Shown one piece after another: positions 33,655 to 42,609 of a DNA stretch of 64,000 nucleotides. The notes below the pieces were generated by a model. That model did not search any database. It was given only the letters and a program-made list of their open reading frames with translations, and was not told where the DNA came from. Source of the DNA: Bacteroidales bacterium UBA7569 (GTDB lineage Bacteria; Bacteroidota; Bacteroidia; Bacteroidales; Paludibacteraceae). Position 1 is the stretch's first letter. Each line of letters begins with the position of its first letter. The translations under genes were made by a program, and so were the position numbers. The stretch covers positions 1-64,000 of the forward strand of contig DLLF01000005.1 of NCBI GenBank assembly GCA_002477945.1, given 5' to 3'.

Positions 33655-34833
33655 TTATTTGGCAAGCCACAAAGAGGGGTTCAATACCTCCGTGTCTTTG
33701 CGGACTTGGAAAAAGAGTTCCGTTTTGTTATCATTGTCCGGATCGGTGTATATCCTTCCGATACGTTGTTTTGCCGTTACTTTGTCGCCGTTCTTGACAT
33801 AGAGTTTTGTCAGGTTGCTGTAAACGGTGCGGTAATTTCCGTGTTTGATGATTACTACATTCTGCCCGTCCGATACAAACACTGCCGACACCACTCCCTC
33901 ATATACGCTGCGCGCGTCGCTGCCTGAAGTGGTTTGTATGTAGATGCCGCGGTTGTTCACTGTCACGTGGGCGAGAGTCGGGTGGGGTTGTACGCCGAAC
34001 TGTCCGCTGATGTAGCCCTTCTCGGTAGGCCATGGAAGGCGTCCCTTGTTCTTCTCGAACCCTCCTGCAACCAGTTTCTCCTCCTTCGTGAGGGTACTTG
34101 CAGTCCTCTTCACCTCCTTCTGTATCATTTGGTCTATGCGTCTGTTGAGATCGTCGGCTTTCTTTTGCTGCTTCTTCTGCTGGGCAAGGAGCGACTTCTC
34201 CTTCTTTTTGAGTTCACCAAGCATACTCTGCTGCTTGCGTTCGTCACGGCGCAGGTTCTCCTGTTCGCGCCGGCGGACTTGGAGTATGTCTTGTTTGCTC
34301 TGTTTGCTTTGCTGCAGTTGCAGATTCTTCTCCTCGATAGCCTGCTGTTTTTCCTTTATCTCGGCCACCTGTTGTTTGCGATAGGCGGCAAACTCCTGCA
34401 TATAGCGGATACGCCGTATCATCTGGTCGAAGTTGTCGGCAGCCAGTATGAAGAGCAGCGGACTGCGCTGCATGGAAGCATAGTGCGTCTGCCTTACCAG
34501 TTCCGCATAGTCGTCCTGCAACTGCTCCAACTCCTTCTGCAGAGTTTCTTTCTCGTTTCCAAGCACCTGCATCTCTATGTCCAAGGCGGTTATCTCCTTG
34601 TTGATGTTGGCGATGAGGGTCTTTCGTGTCCGGATGTCTTTGTTCAGAAGGTTCAGTTTGTTGAGTGTCACCTTTTCATTCTGCTTGGTCTGCTTGAGCA
34701 TCTTGCTCGTGTTTTCCAGTTGTTGCAGCGTTTGTTTGCGTTGCCGTTCCAACTCTTTCACACTCTGCGCCCCGAGATTCCCTGCGATACAGCACAGACA
34801 AAGCAGAAATATACAGATTCGTTTCATGACCAT
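33655..34833 (-). CDS. EnvC-like murein hydrolase activator (M23/LytM fold)
   Basis: A 392-residue periplasmic protein with a signal peptide (residues 3-22). A long coiled coil (about 23-245, rich in Gln, Lys and Glu) is followed by a C-terminal LytM/M23 domain (about 270-390: GYISGQFGVQPHPTLAHV, GIYIQTTSGSDARSV, IKHGNYRTVYSNLTKL). The HxH pair that binds zinc in active M23 enzymes is replaced by ELFFQV. As in E. coli EnvC, it is therefore more likely an activator of N-acetylmuramoyl-L-alanine amidases in cell separation than a peptidase. It lies 5 bases after the DUF4292 gene. An alternative start is Met3 (34827). Confidence 0.9.
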   Translation of the reverse strand: MVMKRICIFLLCLCCIAGNLGAQSVKELERQRKQTLQQLENTSKMLKQTKQNEKVTLNKLNLLNKDIRTRKTLIANINKEITALDIEMQVLGNEKETLQKELEQLQDDYAELVRQTHYASMQRSPLLFILAADNFDQMIRRIRYMQEFAAYRKQQVAEIKEKQQAIEEKNLQLQQSKQSKQDILQVRRREQENLRRDERKQQSMLGELKKKEKSLLAQQKKQQKKADDLNRRIDQMIQKEVKRTASTLTKEEKLVAGGFEKNKGRLPWPTEKGYISGQFGVQPHPTLAHVTVNNRGIYIQTTSGSDARSVYEGVVSAVFVSDGQNVVIIKHGNYRTVYSNLTKLYVKNGDKVTAKQRIGRIYTDPDNDNKTELFFQVRKDTEVLNPSLWLAK

Positions 34834-34838
34834 ATTGG

Positions 34839-35651
34839 TTAGGGCAGTATAGTGGATATATCCACCAACTTGTAGTTCTTCAGGTTGAGAGGAGACAGGT
34901 TCACCTCTTTGTTGAATTGGCGGCGCAACATTGTCATAACCAAAGTTGCTTTATGGTTAGGTTGTGTATAGCCGATTTCCACAACGGTAGGGAACAGGAT
35001 ACCGTCGGTCAGTTCTTCGTTGCGGTAGATTACAGAAGCGGATGCGTCCATTCTGTCGGGGATGAGATGCGTCTCACGCAGGACATAGTTGACGGCATCG
35101 AACAGAAAAGTATAACTTATGCCGCTGTCAGCGAACGACAGACTATGCTGTTCCTCTGTATCGGCAAGTGTGCAAGCGGACTGTTGCCGGTTTATATCCT
35201 CACTGAATGCAAATACATGCTGCATTGCCAAAGCCTGTATGCGGGAGAAAGTAACGGGGATACCGACATACTCGGACAATTCCGAGAAGGTGAACAGGGC
35301 ATACCGCCGGTTCATTTTGTCCACGATGGTGAGATGCGACGGGGTTATCTCCGCACGGAAGAGTTCTATTCCCATAACGGGTTGCAGAGAAACAGCCAAC
35401 AGGGAGTCTTTGATAAACTTAAGGCTTCCGTTTGCCGTTATCTGCCGCTCGGCATAGTTGAGTGTGAAACGCATCTTGCCAACCTCTGCCGATTGGAAAT
35501 CGGGTTGGGCATCCACGATATGTTGTATGGTGATTTGCCTCTTTTTATCGGCTTTTGATTGAATCATGGTCTGCCGTTGGACGGCACACCCTTGCAACAT
35601 GAGCAGCACCGTTACGCACAATCCCCGGTATATCAGTTTCTTGGCAGTCAT
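34839..35651 (-). CDS. DUF4292 lipoprotein
   Basis: A 270-residue predicted lipoprotein (VLLMLQGC, Cys22). It follows the DUF4292 pattern: an N-terminal beta-meander (MRFTLNYAERQITANGSLKFIKDS), a central helix, and the C-terminal NKEVNLSPLNLKNYKLVDI. DUF4292 proteins resemble the LolA/LolB fold, so lipoprotein or lipid handling is a reasonable guess, but no function is established. The neighbour order (dut, TPR, DUF4292, EnvC) is conserved in Bacteroidetes. Confidence 0.88.
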   Translation of the reverse strand: MTAKKLIYRGLCVTVLLMLQGCAVQRQTMIQSKADKKRQITIQHIVDAQPDFQSAEVGKMRFTLNYAERQITANGSLKFIKDSLLAVSLQPVMGIELFRAEITPSHLTIVDKMNRRYALFTFSELSEYVGIPVTFSRIQALAMQHVFAFSEDINRQQSACTLADTEEQHSLSFADSGISYTFLFDAVNYVLRETHLIPDRMDASASVIYRNEELTDGILFPTVVEIGYTQPNHKATLVMTMLRRQFNKEVNLSPLNLKNYKLVDISTILP

Positions 35652-35674
35652 ATTATTGCAGAATATTCTCGGTT

Positions 35675-37297
35675 TTATTGCTTTTGAAGGATAATATCAT
35701 AATGTTCTTGCAATACGGGATCCTTTGCTTCGTTTCCCATATTTTCCATAGCACGCTTGATATAGAACTCCGCCAGGAAGTCCTGCCCTTGCAGATGGAG
35801 TATCCATGCATACGTATCAAGATAGGTTGCGTTGGTCGGTTCTTTCTCGATGGTCTTCCTGCTCATGCGTTCCGCCTTCCTCAAGTCTCCCCCATTGACT
35901 GCCAGTGTATAGGCATAGTTGTTCAGCAAGTAAACGTTATCAGGGGACAACTGCAGAGCCTCCTCGTAGGCATTGTAGGCGGACGGGAGGTCACCGCGAA
36001 CCAGATACAAGTCGCCCAGCATACTCAGCAGGAGGAAGCGGTAACGTGTGTCGTCGGCATTGGTTACGGTAAGTTTCACGCCTTGCTCGGCTATAGCAAT
36101 GGCCGAGTCCTGTTCCTGCTCGTACAGCAACAAGGATGCCATCCAATAGTACCATTGGTGGTCATCTCCCCTGTGCAGGTAACCGTTGCGAATAACATAC
36201 TCGTATTCCCGGTTGTCGGTGGCGGTGTCTGCCTGCAGTACCTGCAACCAGCGTCCCCATGTACGCGGGTTGTCCGGATAGATGTCGGTCATTTGGCGCA
36301 GTGCTTCTTTCGATTTGGCATAATCACCTTTGGAGAAATAGTACTTGTCTTGGGCTTCATATACTTGTTCGGACAGCGGGTAGGCCTGTACCAGTTCCTG
36401 CAATATTTGCTCGGTGAGTCCGTCTTGCCGAGACAACCACTGCCCTGCGTTTTGCAGCGTCCGGATCTTTTGTTCCACTTCCCATGCATCGCTGCGTATT
36501 GCCTTGATGATATACTCCCTGCAACGTGTTGTATCTCCCGTTTTAACGGCATAGTCAGCCAAAGACAGCAGCACGTACGGGTTGTCGGGGTGACGTTGTT
36601 CCTCTTCGTGATAAAGCCGCAAGGCTTGTTCTCTCTCTCCCAATGAAAGCAGGACATCCGCCCGAAAAGACTGGTAGCGATAGTCTTCCGGATTTTCTTC
36701 GAGGTAGTCGTTCAGCACTTGCAAGGCTTTCTTGGGTTGGTTATTGGAAACGTACAGGCGATAGAGGGGCATGGCATTGTAAGGATTGAGTCCTTCCAAA
36801 TAGCATATACGTTCCTGTGCCCGAATGGCTTTTTTCCATTCCGCTTGTGCCGAATAGGCTGAAACGAGAGCCTCCAATACATCTTTGTTGTCGGGCATAC
36901 GTTTCAGCGACTGTTTCAATATTCGGACGGCTTCTTTGGGTTGTTTGTCATAGAGTAGGGCGGCATAGTTTTCCCAATAGGCTTTGGGATTGTTTTCATA
37001 GGCTTTCCGATAGTGTTTCAAAGCGAGACCGGTTCCAACCGCTTGGTATAATATTCCGAGATTTTGCTGTGTGGCGGCATCTGTGGAGTCCTTTTGCGCC
37101 AAGAACAGATAGGACGCAAAGGCACGCAGATAGTCCTCTTGTTCCATAGCTCGTTGTGCATCGTAGAAATAGTATCGAAAGCACTGTTCTTCATTTGTCA
37201 GTTGAACAGGTTCCGGTGTCTTTGTTATGGCAGGTGCAGCGAAAGCGGCTGTTGTGCAAAGGTATATCAGCAGTGCTATGTAAAAGATCTTCTTCAA
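35675..37297 (-). CDS. TPR-repeat periplasmic protein
   Basis: A 540-residue exported protein (signal peptide about 1-20) built almost entirely of tetratricopeptide repeats. Examples are AFASYLFLAQKDSTDAATQQNLGILYQ, in which alternate helices are visible, and SAYNAYEEALQLSPDNVYLLNNYAY near the C-terminus. TPR solenoids mediate protein-protein contacts. It lies in the conserved dut-TPR-DUF4292-EnvC run, suggesting a role in envelope assembly. No enzymatic domain was seen. Confidence 0.88.
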   Translation of the reverse strand: MKKIFYIALLIYLCTTAAFAAPAITKTPEPVQLTNEEQCFRYYFYDAQRAMEQEDYLRAFASYLFLAQKDSTDAATQQNLGILYQAVGTGLALKHYRKAYENNPKAYWENYAALLYDKQPKEAVRILKQSLKRMPDNKDVLEALVSAYSAQAEWKKAIRAQERICYLEGLNPYNAMPLYRLYVSNNQPKKALQVLNDYLEENPEDYRYQSFRADVLLSLGEREQALRLYHEEEQRHPDNPYVLLSLADYAVKTGDTTRCREYIIKAIRSDAWEVEQKIRTLQNAGQWLSRQDGLTEQILQELVQAYPLSEQVYEAQDKYYFSKGDYAKSKEALRQMTDIYPDNPRTWGRWLQVLQADTATDNREYEYVIRNGYLHRGDDHQWYYWMASLLLYEQEQDSAIAIAEQGVKLTVTNADDTRYRFLLLSMLGDLYLVRGDLPSAYNAYEEALQLSPDNVYLLNNYAYTLAVNGGDLRKAERMSRKTIEKEPTNATYLDTYAWILHLQGQDFLAEFYIKRAMENMGNEAKDPVLQEHYDIILQKQ

Positions 37298-37312
37298 TGT
37301 GTATGGAATTAT

Positions 37313-37747
37313 TTATTTGGTTCCGCTATGTCCAAAACCGCCTGTTCCCCGCTCGGTGTCATTCAATTCTTCCACTTCAATCACTTCGGGTTGTTCGTGA
37401 CGTGCAATGACCATCTGGCAGATACGTTCCCCCGATTCGATGGTCTGCGGTTCATCGCCAAGATTGACAAGGATAATTCCTATCTCACCGCGGTAGTCGG
37501 CATCAATGGTTCCCGGAGTATTGAGTACGGTCAGTCCCCTCTTGAGTGCCAATCCGCTACGCGGGCGGATTTGTGCCTCGTAGCCGTTGGGCAGTTCCAT
37601 ATAGAGACCTGTCGGGAACAACTTGCGTTCAAGTGGTTGCAATGTGACAGGTTCGGAAAGAAAACAACGGATGTCCATACCTGCCGCTTGCCGGCTTTCG
37701 TACTTAGGCAGCGGGTTATTGCTCTTATTGATAAACTTGACAGTCAT
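37313..37747 (-). CDS. dut: dUTP diphosphatase
   Basis: A 144-residue trimeric dUTPase that converts dUTP to dUMP and PPi, limiting uracil in DNA and feeding dTMP synthesis. The conserved motifs are visible: AGMDIRCF (I), PRSGLALKRG (II), GTIDADYRGEIGI (III), GERICQMVIA (IV) and the C-terminal RGTGGFGHSG (V), which closes over the active site. Length matches bacterial homologues. It is 15 bases upstream of the TPR gene in one operon. Confidence 0.97.
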   Translation of the reverse strand: MTVKFINKSNNPLPKYESRQAAGMDIRCFLSEPVTLQPLERKLFPTGLYMELPNGYEAQIRPRSGLALKRGLTVLNTPGTIDADYRGEIGIILVNLGDEPQTIESGERICQMVIARHEQPEVIEVEELNDTERGTGGFGHSGTK

Positions 37748-37780
37748 GTGTTCTGTATTTTATGGTAGGGTGTATATCAT

Positions 37781-38662
37781 TCAAAAACGCCGTTGTACCA
37801 AGACCCGCAAACCATCGGGTACGACGCGTATGTGTGCCGTTGTGCCGATTTCGACGGGGTCGCCGTCGCAGTGGAAAGGAGCCGGTTCGGGACGTGTGAC
37901 AGTCAGTTCGTTTGTGCGAACGGTATTTATGAAAAGTCCTTTGTCGAGCGTTTTGGTAAACAATTTCATCACCAAGCCCGGCACGGCAAGAATAGGGAAA
38001 GGAGAGATGATCGCGATATCCAACATTCCGTCTTGTATGCTTGCTTGCGGAGCGATGTATGCCGCATTTCCCCATTGGTTGGCATTGGCTATTGTGACAA
38101 GGAAAGCATCCGTTTCAATATCCACGCCATTTCCCTTGATCGTGCAATGCTGAGGGTTGTATTGGAATATATCTTTCACTATTTGTTGCAAGTAGGTCTT
38201 TATGCCCCGTTTCCCTGCAGCGGCAAAATGTTCGCTAATCAATGCGTCGAATCCCAAGCCGCATGTGCAGAAGAAAGGCCGATTGTTGAGTAAAGCATAG
38301 TCAATGGCAACGGGTTCGGAATGGTTGAGCATCCCGATGGCTCTCGGCAATCGCAACGGGATATTGAGGTGGCGTGCCAAGCCGTTTCCGGAACCTATGG
38401 GAAGAATACCCAATGCCGTGTTGGTGTCACGCAGTCCTGCTGCCACTTCGCTGACCGTTCCGTCTCCTCCGACCGCCACGACGGCATCAAAATCCATTTG
38501 CGCATATTGGGCAGCCAACTCCGTGGCGTGTCCTTTATATTCCGTGAATACGATGTCGGGTGTCCACTGCTCATGGCTGAGCAACGTATCAATTGCTTTC
38601 GGGATACGGCGTTTGTTGAGTGTACCCGCTATAGGATTTATGATGAAGGCTATATTTTTCAT
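37781..38662 (-). CDS. Diacylglycerol/lipid kinase family protein
   Basis: A 293-residue member of the DAGK catalytic-domain family (YegS/DgkB-like). The nucleotide motif GGDGT is at 65-69, preceded by INPIAG at the N-terminus and followed by GILPIGSGNGLARHL. The C-terminal beta-sandwich contains DGMLDIAI and CDGDPVEIG. It should phosphorylate a membrane lipid such as diacylglycerol; the exact substrate cannot be read. The start MKNIAFIINP at 38662 is preferred to an upstream frame extension, because a promoter lies at 38692-38723, inside the extension. Confidence 0.92.
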   Translation of the reverse strand: MKNIAFIINPIAGTLNKRRIPKAIDTLLSHEQWTPDIVFTEYKGHATELAAQYAQMDFDAVVAVGGDGTVSEVAAGLRDTNTALGILPIGSGNGLARHLNIPLRLPRAIGMLNHSEPVAIDYALLNNRPFFCTCGLGFDALISEHFAAAGKRGIKTYLQQIVKDIFQYNPQHCTIKGNGVDIETDAFLVTIANANQWGNAAYIAPQASIQDGMLDIAIISPFPILAVPGLVMKLFTKTLDKGLFINTVRTNELTVTRPEPAPFHCDGDPVEIGTTAHIRVVPDGLRVLVQRRF

Positions 38663-38691
38663 ATATCGAAACCAAGGAAAGATGCTGTTTG

Positions 38692-38723
38692 CAAAGTTAC
38701 AAAATTTGTACCGAATATGCAAT
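38692..38723 (-). promoter_or_regulatory. Bacteroidetes-type promoter for the lipid kinase-dut-rimM run
   Basis: On the minus strand: ATTG (38720-38723), a 20-base spacer, and TAACTTTG (38692-38699). The ATG is 30 bases downstream. Confidence 0.65.
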
Positions 38724-38743
38724 AAGGGAGAGAGTGGTCACCT

Positions 38744-38790
38744 TCAGGGGTGCTTCAGGGGTCGATCAGGTCGGCTTGAGGGGTCGTACA
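38744..38790 (-). repeat. Dispersed CCCCTCAACGAGAGATGAA-family repeat, reversed copy
   Basis: TTCAGGGGTGCTTCAGGGGTC, in which the repeat word appears twice, then GGTCGGCTTGAGGGGTCGTAC. It is the reverse-complement type of the element at 21966 and 29525, and is diverged. Confidence 0.45.
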
Positions 38791-38909
38791 ATTCCTCATC
38801 AAATAAGGTTGTGCTATTCAGCGAGAACGATAAAGCAGAGGGAGTTGTAAGTATGTTGCGATATAGGGGAACGATCAGTGGCAGCAATGAGGAATGGAAT
38901 GTAACAGGT

Positions 38910-39710
38910 TTATAAGACCGAATTGGCGATATTGCTTACGTTTCCGATGCCGACCTTTTTGTTTACGGGTTCTCCACGCAAAGTAGGCAGGTAGGTATCA
39001 CTGATATAGGAGAAGTCCGGTTCTTCTTGCAGAATCTGTTCGCATTTCTCAATAGCCTGCTTCTTGTTGCCTGTTTTTTCGTAGCACTGTGCAATGCAAA
39101 GTTGGAGAGCACGATAGTTCCAATTGTGAGTGGTCATGTGCAGTTCCTTGAAACGCCGTTCCGCCAAGAGGAAATAGCGCAAGGCACGTTCTTTGTTGCC
39201 TCCGAATGCTTTCGGGCAGTACATATCGATGTTGGCTTTCAATGTAAGGGCGGCAGGGTGGAGTGAATCAATACGCATCGCTTCGTTGGCATAAGCCATG
39301 GCCCGATTGGCGTACATCAGTTTGCGAAAGGCGTTGAAAGACATTTCATACGCAGCCAATGAGGAACGATAGCATGCCAATTGCGCCCCATTCAGTTTGC
39401 TGCTGAGTTCCTCTATATGTTGTGCAAACAATTGGAGGTGTCGCTTTGCCGATTCGTTTTCTTCGCTTACGGCAAAAGCGACGTAGCCGTACTGGTAGTT
39501 GAGAAGACGTTCTTTCTCGGTTTGGGAAAGTGCAGTCCAATCGGAATGTTCGATGTATTCTTTCCAAAGGCTGACATCTCCTTTGAGATAGGCTTTGTAG
39601 AGTTCTTCGTCGGTATATTGAGCCAATGCCCATTGGGGTATCAGAAGAAACAACAGGAGCAGGGTTATCATTGACATGTTTAGCAAAAGCGTTTTCAGGA
39701 TTTTATGCAT
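38910..39710 (-). CDS. Exported TPR-like protein
   Basis: A 266-residue protein with a signal peptide (about 1-31, ending QWALA). The rest is alpha-helical. A TPR-like pair is visible near the C-terminus (NYRALQLCIAQCYEKTGNKKQAIEKCEQILQEEP has the spacing of one repeat), with weaker repeats before it. No catalytic motif was seen and I do not recognise a named family. It is separated from the lipid kinase gene by a 247-base gap holding the promoter and a repeat, so it is probably a separate unit. Confidence 0.75.
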   Translation of the reverse strand: MHKILKTLLLNMSMITLLLLFLLIPQWALAQYTDEELYKAYLKGDVSLWKEYIEHSDWTALSQTEKERLLNYQYGYVAFAVSEENESAKRHLQLFAQHIEELSSKLNGAQLACYRSSLAAYEMSFNAFRKLMYANRAMAYANEAMRIDSLHPAALTLKANIDMYCPKAFGGNKERALRYFLLAERRFKELHMTTHNWNYRALQLCIAQCYEKTGNKKQAIEKCEQILQEEPDFSYISDTYLPTLRGEPVNKKVGIGNVSNIANSVL

Positions 39711-39780
39711 AGAACATCTCCGGCGTGAGGGTGCAAATCCTGTGCCAAAAGAAAGGGGGTAATTAAAAACGAAATATATG

Positions 39781-39812
39781 TTTGTTTTTCCGAAAGAAAA
39801 GCACTATTTTTG
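39781..39812 (+). promoter_or_regulatory. Bacteroidetes-type promoter for the HIT-HAD pair
   Basis: TTTG (39781-39784), exactly 20 bases, then TATTTTTG (39805-39812), a full consensus match. The HIT gene starts about 85 bases downstream. Confidence 0.75.
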
Positions 39813-39898
39813 CGATGACAAATATAATGGGGGGTTCTGTAATTTCCCCAGGTAAAGAAATCAAATAGAAGAGTATCCTTAATCAAACAGAAAAAAAT

Positions 39899-40324
39899 AT
39901 GTATTCAGATCCAAAAGATTGTCTTTATTGTACAGAGAACAGTACGTTGTATGATTTGATGTTGCCGATAGCAGAATTGCGTGTCTCCAAAGTGTTTTTG
40001 TTCAGAGAACAATCGTACAGAGGGCGATGCCTTGTTGCCTATAACGAGCATGTGAATGACTTGAACGAACTGACAGACGCACAGCGCAACGCTTTTATGG
40101 CGGATGTTGTGCAAGTGACCCGTGCCATGCAGAAAACATTTAATCCTGAAAAGATAAACTACGGTGCCTATTCGGACAAACTGTCGCATCTGCATTTCCA
40201 TCTTGTTCCCAAGTATGTGGACGGTCTTGACTATGGCGGAACGTTCCAAATGAATCCGAAGATGGTTTATTTGCAGGACGAAGAATACAAGAAGATGATA
40301 GATTCCATCCGTGAGAATTTATGA
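39899..40324 (+). CDS. HIT-family nucleotide-binding protein
   Basis: A 141-residue protein of the histidine-triad superfamily, which hydrolyses or transfers nucleotidyl groups (AMP-lysine/AMP-lipid type substrates, or diadenosine polyphosphates). The triad reads HLHFHLV at residues 97-103, and the N-terminal CLYC (8-11) with a distal His suggests the zinc site seen in many HIT proteins. Length is typical. It overlaps the next gene by four bases (ATGA), so the two are co-translated. Confidence 0.9.
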   Translation: MYSDPKDCLYCTENSTLYDLMLPIAELRVSKVFLFREQSYRGRCLVAYNEHVNDLNELTDAQRNAFMADVVQVTRAMQKTFNPEKINYGAYSDKLSHLHFHLVPKYVDGLDYGGTFQMNPKMVYLQDEEYKKMIDSIRENL

Positions 40325-40947
40325 TACGGAACATCATCTTTGATATAGGCGGTGTGCTGATAGACTTAGAGCCTCAGCGTACGCTTGATGCATTGAGGGC
40401 TTTGTCAGCGCAACCAATAGACAGATTGTCGGACAGAGAATTACTCGGAGGCGGTCAGAATGCTTTGGTGGACAAGTATATGACAGGCGATATCTCAGAC
40501 GAAGATTTTTTCAGGAGTCTCTTGAAAACTGCGAAACCGAATGTAACGGTTGCGGATCTGCGAAAAGCGTGGGACGCGATGCTTATTGAGTTTCCACTGA
40601 GGAGGGCACGGAAAATAAAAGAACTGCATAACCGAGGAATGCGTATTGCACTTCTGTCGAATATCAACGACGAACATTTGCGCATCACGAAAGAAATCTT
40701 TGCCAAGGCAGATTTTCAGTTGGGCAGAGACTATGATTATGCCTTTTTCTCCAATGAATTGCATTTGGCAAAGCCTAATGTAGCCATCTACCGTTTGGCA
40801 ATAAAGGAGACAGGATTTATTCCGAAAGAAACACTTTATATAGATGATTTGCAGCAGAATACAGAAGTTGGAAAAGAAGTGGGCATGAAGACCGTTTGTG
40901 CATCAGGTGATGCGTGGTTGAGTTTTTTAGAAGAACAGGGGATGTAA
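40321..40947 (+). CDS. HAD-superfamily hydrolase (YihX/epoxide-hydrolase-like subfamily)
   Basis: A 208-residue haloacid dehalogenase-like phosphatase. Motif I is FDIGGVLID with nucleophile Asp8; the usual second Asp is Gly, as in the YihX-type subfamily. Motif II is LLSNIN, motif III the Lys in HLAKPNVAIY, and motif IV IDDLQQN. The cap inserted after motif I is alpha-helical. The substrate is probably a small phosphorylated metabolite and is not predictable here. It is coupled to the HIT gene. Confidence 0.9.
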   Translation: MIRNIIFDIGGVLIDLEPQRTLDALRALSAQPIDRLSDRELLGGGQNALVDKYMTGDISDEDFFRSLLKTAKPNVTVADLRKAWDAMLIEFPLRRARKIKELHNRGMRIALLSNINDEHLRITKEIFAKADFQLGRDYDYAFFSNELHLAKPNVAIYRLAIKETGFIPKETLYIDDLQQNTEVGKEVGMKTVCASGDAWLSFLEEQGM

Positions 40948-40966
40948 ATATATCGGATGGTTATCA

Positions 40967-41010
40967 ATGAAGAAGAGACACGCCTTTAACAGACGTGTCT
41001 CTTCTTTATT
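40967..41010. terminator. Rho-independent terminator
   Basis: GAAGAGACACG and CGTGTCTCTTC form an 11-bp stem around CCTTTAACAGA, with TTT on one side and an A-run on the other. It could serve both the HAD gene and the convergent transporter gene. Confidence 0.8.
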
Positions 41011-41028
41011 GGGTAGTATGAATACTGA

Positions 41029-42477
41029 TTAGTCCTTAATCGGACTGTATTTCGGCACAAGGGCTTTCATTATCGCCCATGCGATGAGGTATGCAATACC
41101 GCAGAAGCAGAACATAATGAAATAGCCTGCCGGTTTGCCCGAAAAACCGAGAAATTGGAACGCATCGCCTGCAGTCTCCGCATATACAAAGAGTTTACCG
41201 GCACCCTTTTGAATAATCATAGAACCGATACCTCCTGCCATAGCACCAATACCGGTGATAGTGGCAATGGTCGATTTGGGGAACATATCGCCCACGGTAG
41301 AGAACAAGTTAGCCGACCATGCCTGGTGTCCGGCACCTGCCAAACCGATGAGTACTGCAGGCCACCATGCACTAAACTGCCCCAATACCTGTGCGAACAG
41401 CGCACTGATGGGGAAGAATGCAAAGATAAGCATTGCCAACATACGCCCGCTATATGGTTCCATTCCTTTTTTTTCTACAAACAATTTGGGCAGATAGCCA
41501 CCAAAGATAGAGATAACGGTAACGATGGCATAGAGTGTGAAAATCAGGGCTTGCCCCATACCGCTCGAAGCCTTGTAACCGAATTGGTTCTGGAAATAGG
41601 ATGGTGCCCAAAAAAGGAAAAACCACCAAACACCATCAGTAAAGAACTTACCGACAATGAATGCCCAAGTTTGACGATAGCCGAAGCATTTATACATAGG
41701 TATGACATTCTCTGTAGAATCCACATCGGCTTTGGCTGCTTCCGCAGTTGTATCATCCTGATGGATATAAGCCAATTCCGCCTCGTTGACATGCTTGCTA
41801 TTCTCGGGTTTGTCGTACATAAACTGCCAGAAGAACATCCAAACGAAGCCTAATGCACCGATGATGATAAACGCCATTTCCCAACCAAGGTGTTTAGCCA
41901 AAGGTGGAATACAAAGCGGAGCCGCAAGAGCGCCTACCGATGCACCGGCATTGAACAAGGAAGTGGCAAAAGCGCGGTCTTTCTTAGGGAAATACTCTGC
42001 AGTTACCTTGATAGCAGCAGGGAAATTGCCGGCTTCACCAAGAGCGAGAATACCACGGCACAGCAGGAACAGATAGACCGAAGTAGTGGCGACTGCAAGT
42101 GCGGCATTAGACCCCGCTTCCACGGCACGCATTGCCTCTACGCTACCAAGTCCCTCAATGTGGGCAGTAGCCCAACCGCAAGCCGCATGCATACATGCAC
42201 CTGCCGACCATACACCAATGGCTATCATATAGCCTTTCTTGGTGCCCATCCAATCGACAAACTTACCGGCAAAGAGACAGGCAATGGCATAGAAAATAGA
42301 GAACAGACTGGTGATGGTGCCATAATCATCATCCGTCCAGTGGAATTCCGGTTTGATAAACTCCTCATACGTGAGGGAAAGAACCTGGCGATCGAGGTAG
42401 TTGACAGTAGTTGCCACAAAGAGCAACGAACATAACCACCAACGCCAGTTAGTCATAAGTTTTTGTTGTGTTGACAT
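41029..42477 (-). CDS. MFS hexuronate transporter (ExuT-like)
   Basis: A 482-residue major-facilitator permease with about 12 membrane helices. Signature sequences of the anion:cation symporter (ACS) family, which includes ExuT and glucarate permeases, are present: NYLDRQVLSL in helix 1, FVDWMGTKKGYMI after helix 2, and RGILALGEAGNFPAAIK in helix 4. A long cytoplasmic loop lies at about 230-265. It is the last gene of the uxaC-kdgK-aldolase unit, so uptake of glucuronate or galacturonate is the likely role. Confidence 0.9.
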   Translation of the reverse strand: MSTQQKLMTNWRWWLCSLLFVATTVNYLDRQVLSLTYEEFIKPEFHWTDDDYGTITSLFSIFYAIACLFAGKFVDWMGTKKGYMIAIGVWSAGACMHAACGWATAHIEGLGSVEAMRAVEAGSNAALAVATTSVYLFLLCRGILALGEAGNFPAAIKVTAEYFPKKDRAFATSLFNAGASVGALAAPLCIPPLAKHLGWEMAFIIIGALGFVWMFFWQFMYDKPENSKHVNEAELAYIHQDDTTAEAAKADVDSTENVIPMYKCFGYRQTWAFIVGKFFTDGVWWFFLFWAPSYFQNQFGYKASSGMGQALIFTLYAIVTVISIFGGYLPKLFVEKKGMEPYSGRMLAMLIFAFFPISALFAQVLGQFSAWWPAVLIGLAGAGHQAWSANLFSTVGDMFPKSTIATITGIGAMAGGIGSMIIQKGAGKLFVYAETAGDAFQFLGFSGKPAGYFIMFCFCGIAYLIAWAIMKALVPKYSPIKD

Positions 42478-42503
42478 AAAGTAAGTGTTTTTCGACCTCG
42501 GAA

Positions 42504-42592
42504 ACCCCCTCCCACTCCCCCTTCAAAGGGGGAGAGTTCAAATACTCCGAATTTCCCTCCTCTGTAGGAAGGGTTAGGGGAGGTCTTGGTCT
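42504..42592. repeat. GC-rich CTCCCC-family inverted-repeat element
   Basis: CTCCCCCTT and AAGGGGGAG form a 9-bp stem with a 2-base loop, followed by a second weaker pair (CCCTCCTCTGTAGGAAGGG and GGGGAGG). It occupies the gap between the transporter and aldolase genes and resembles the elements at 119-141 and 43303-43365. Confidence 0.55.
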
Positions 42593-42609
42593 CTTAGGGC
42601 GTGGAATTA

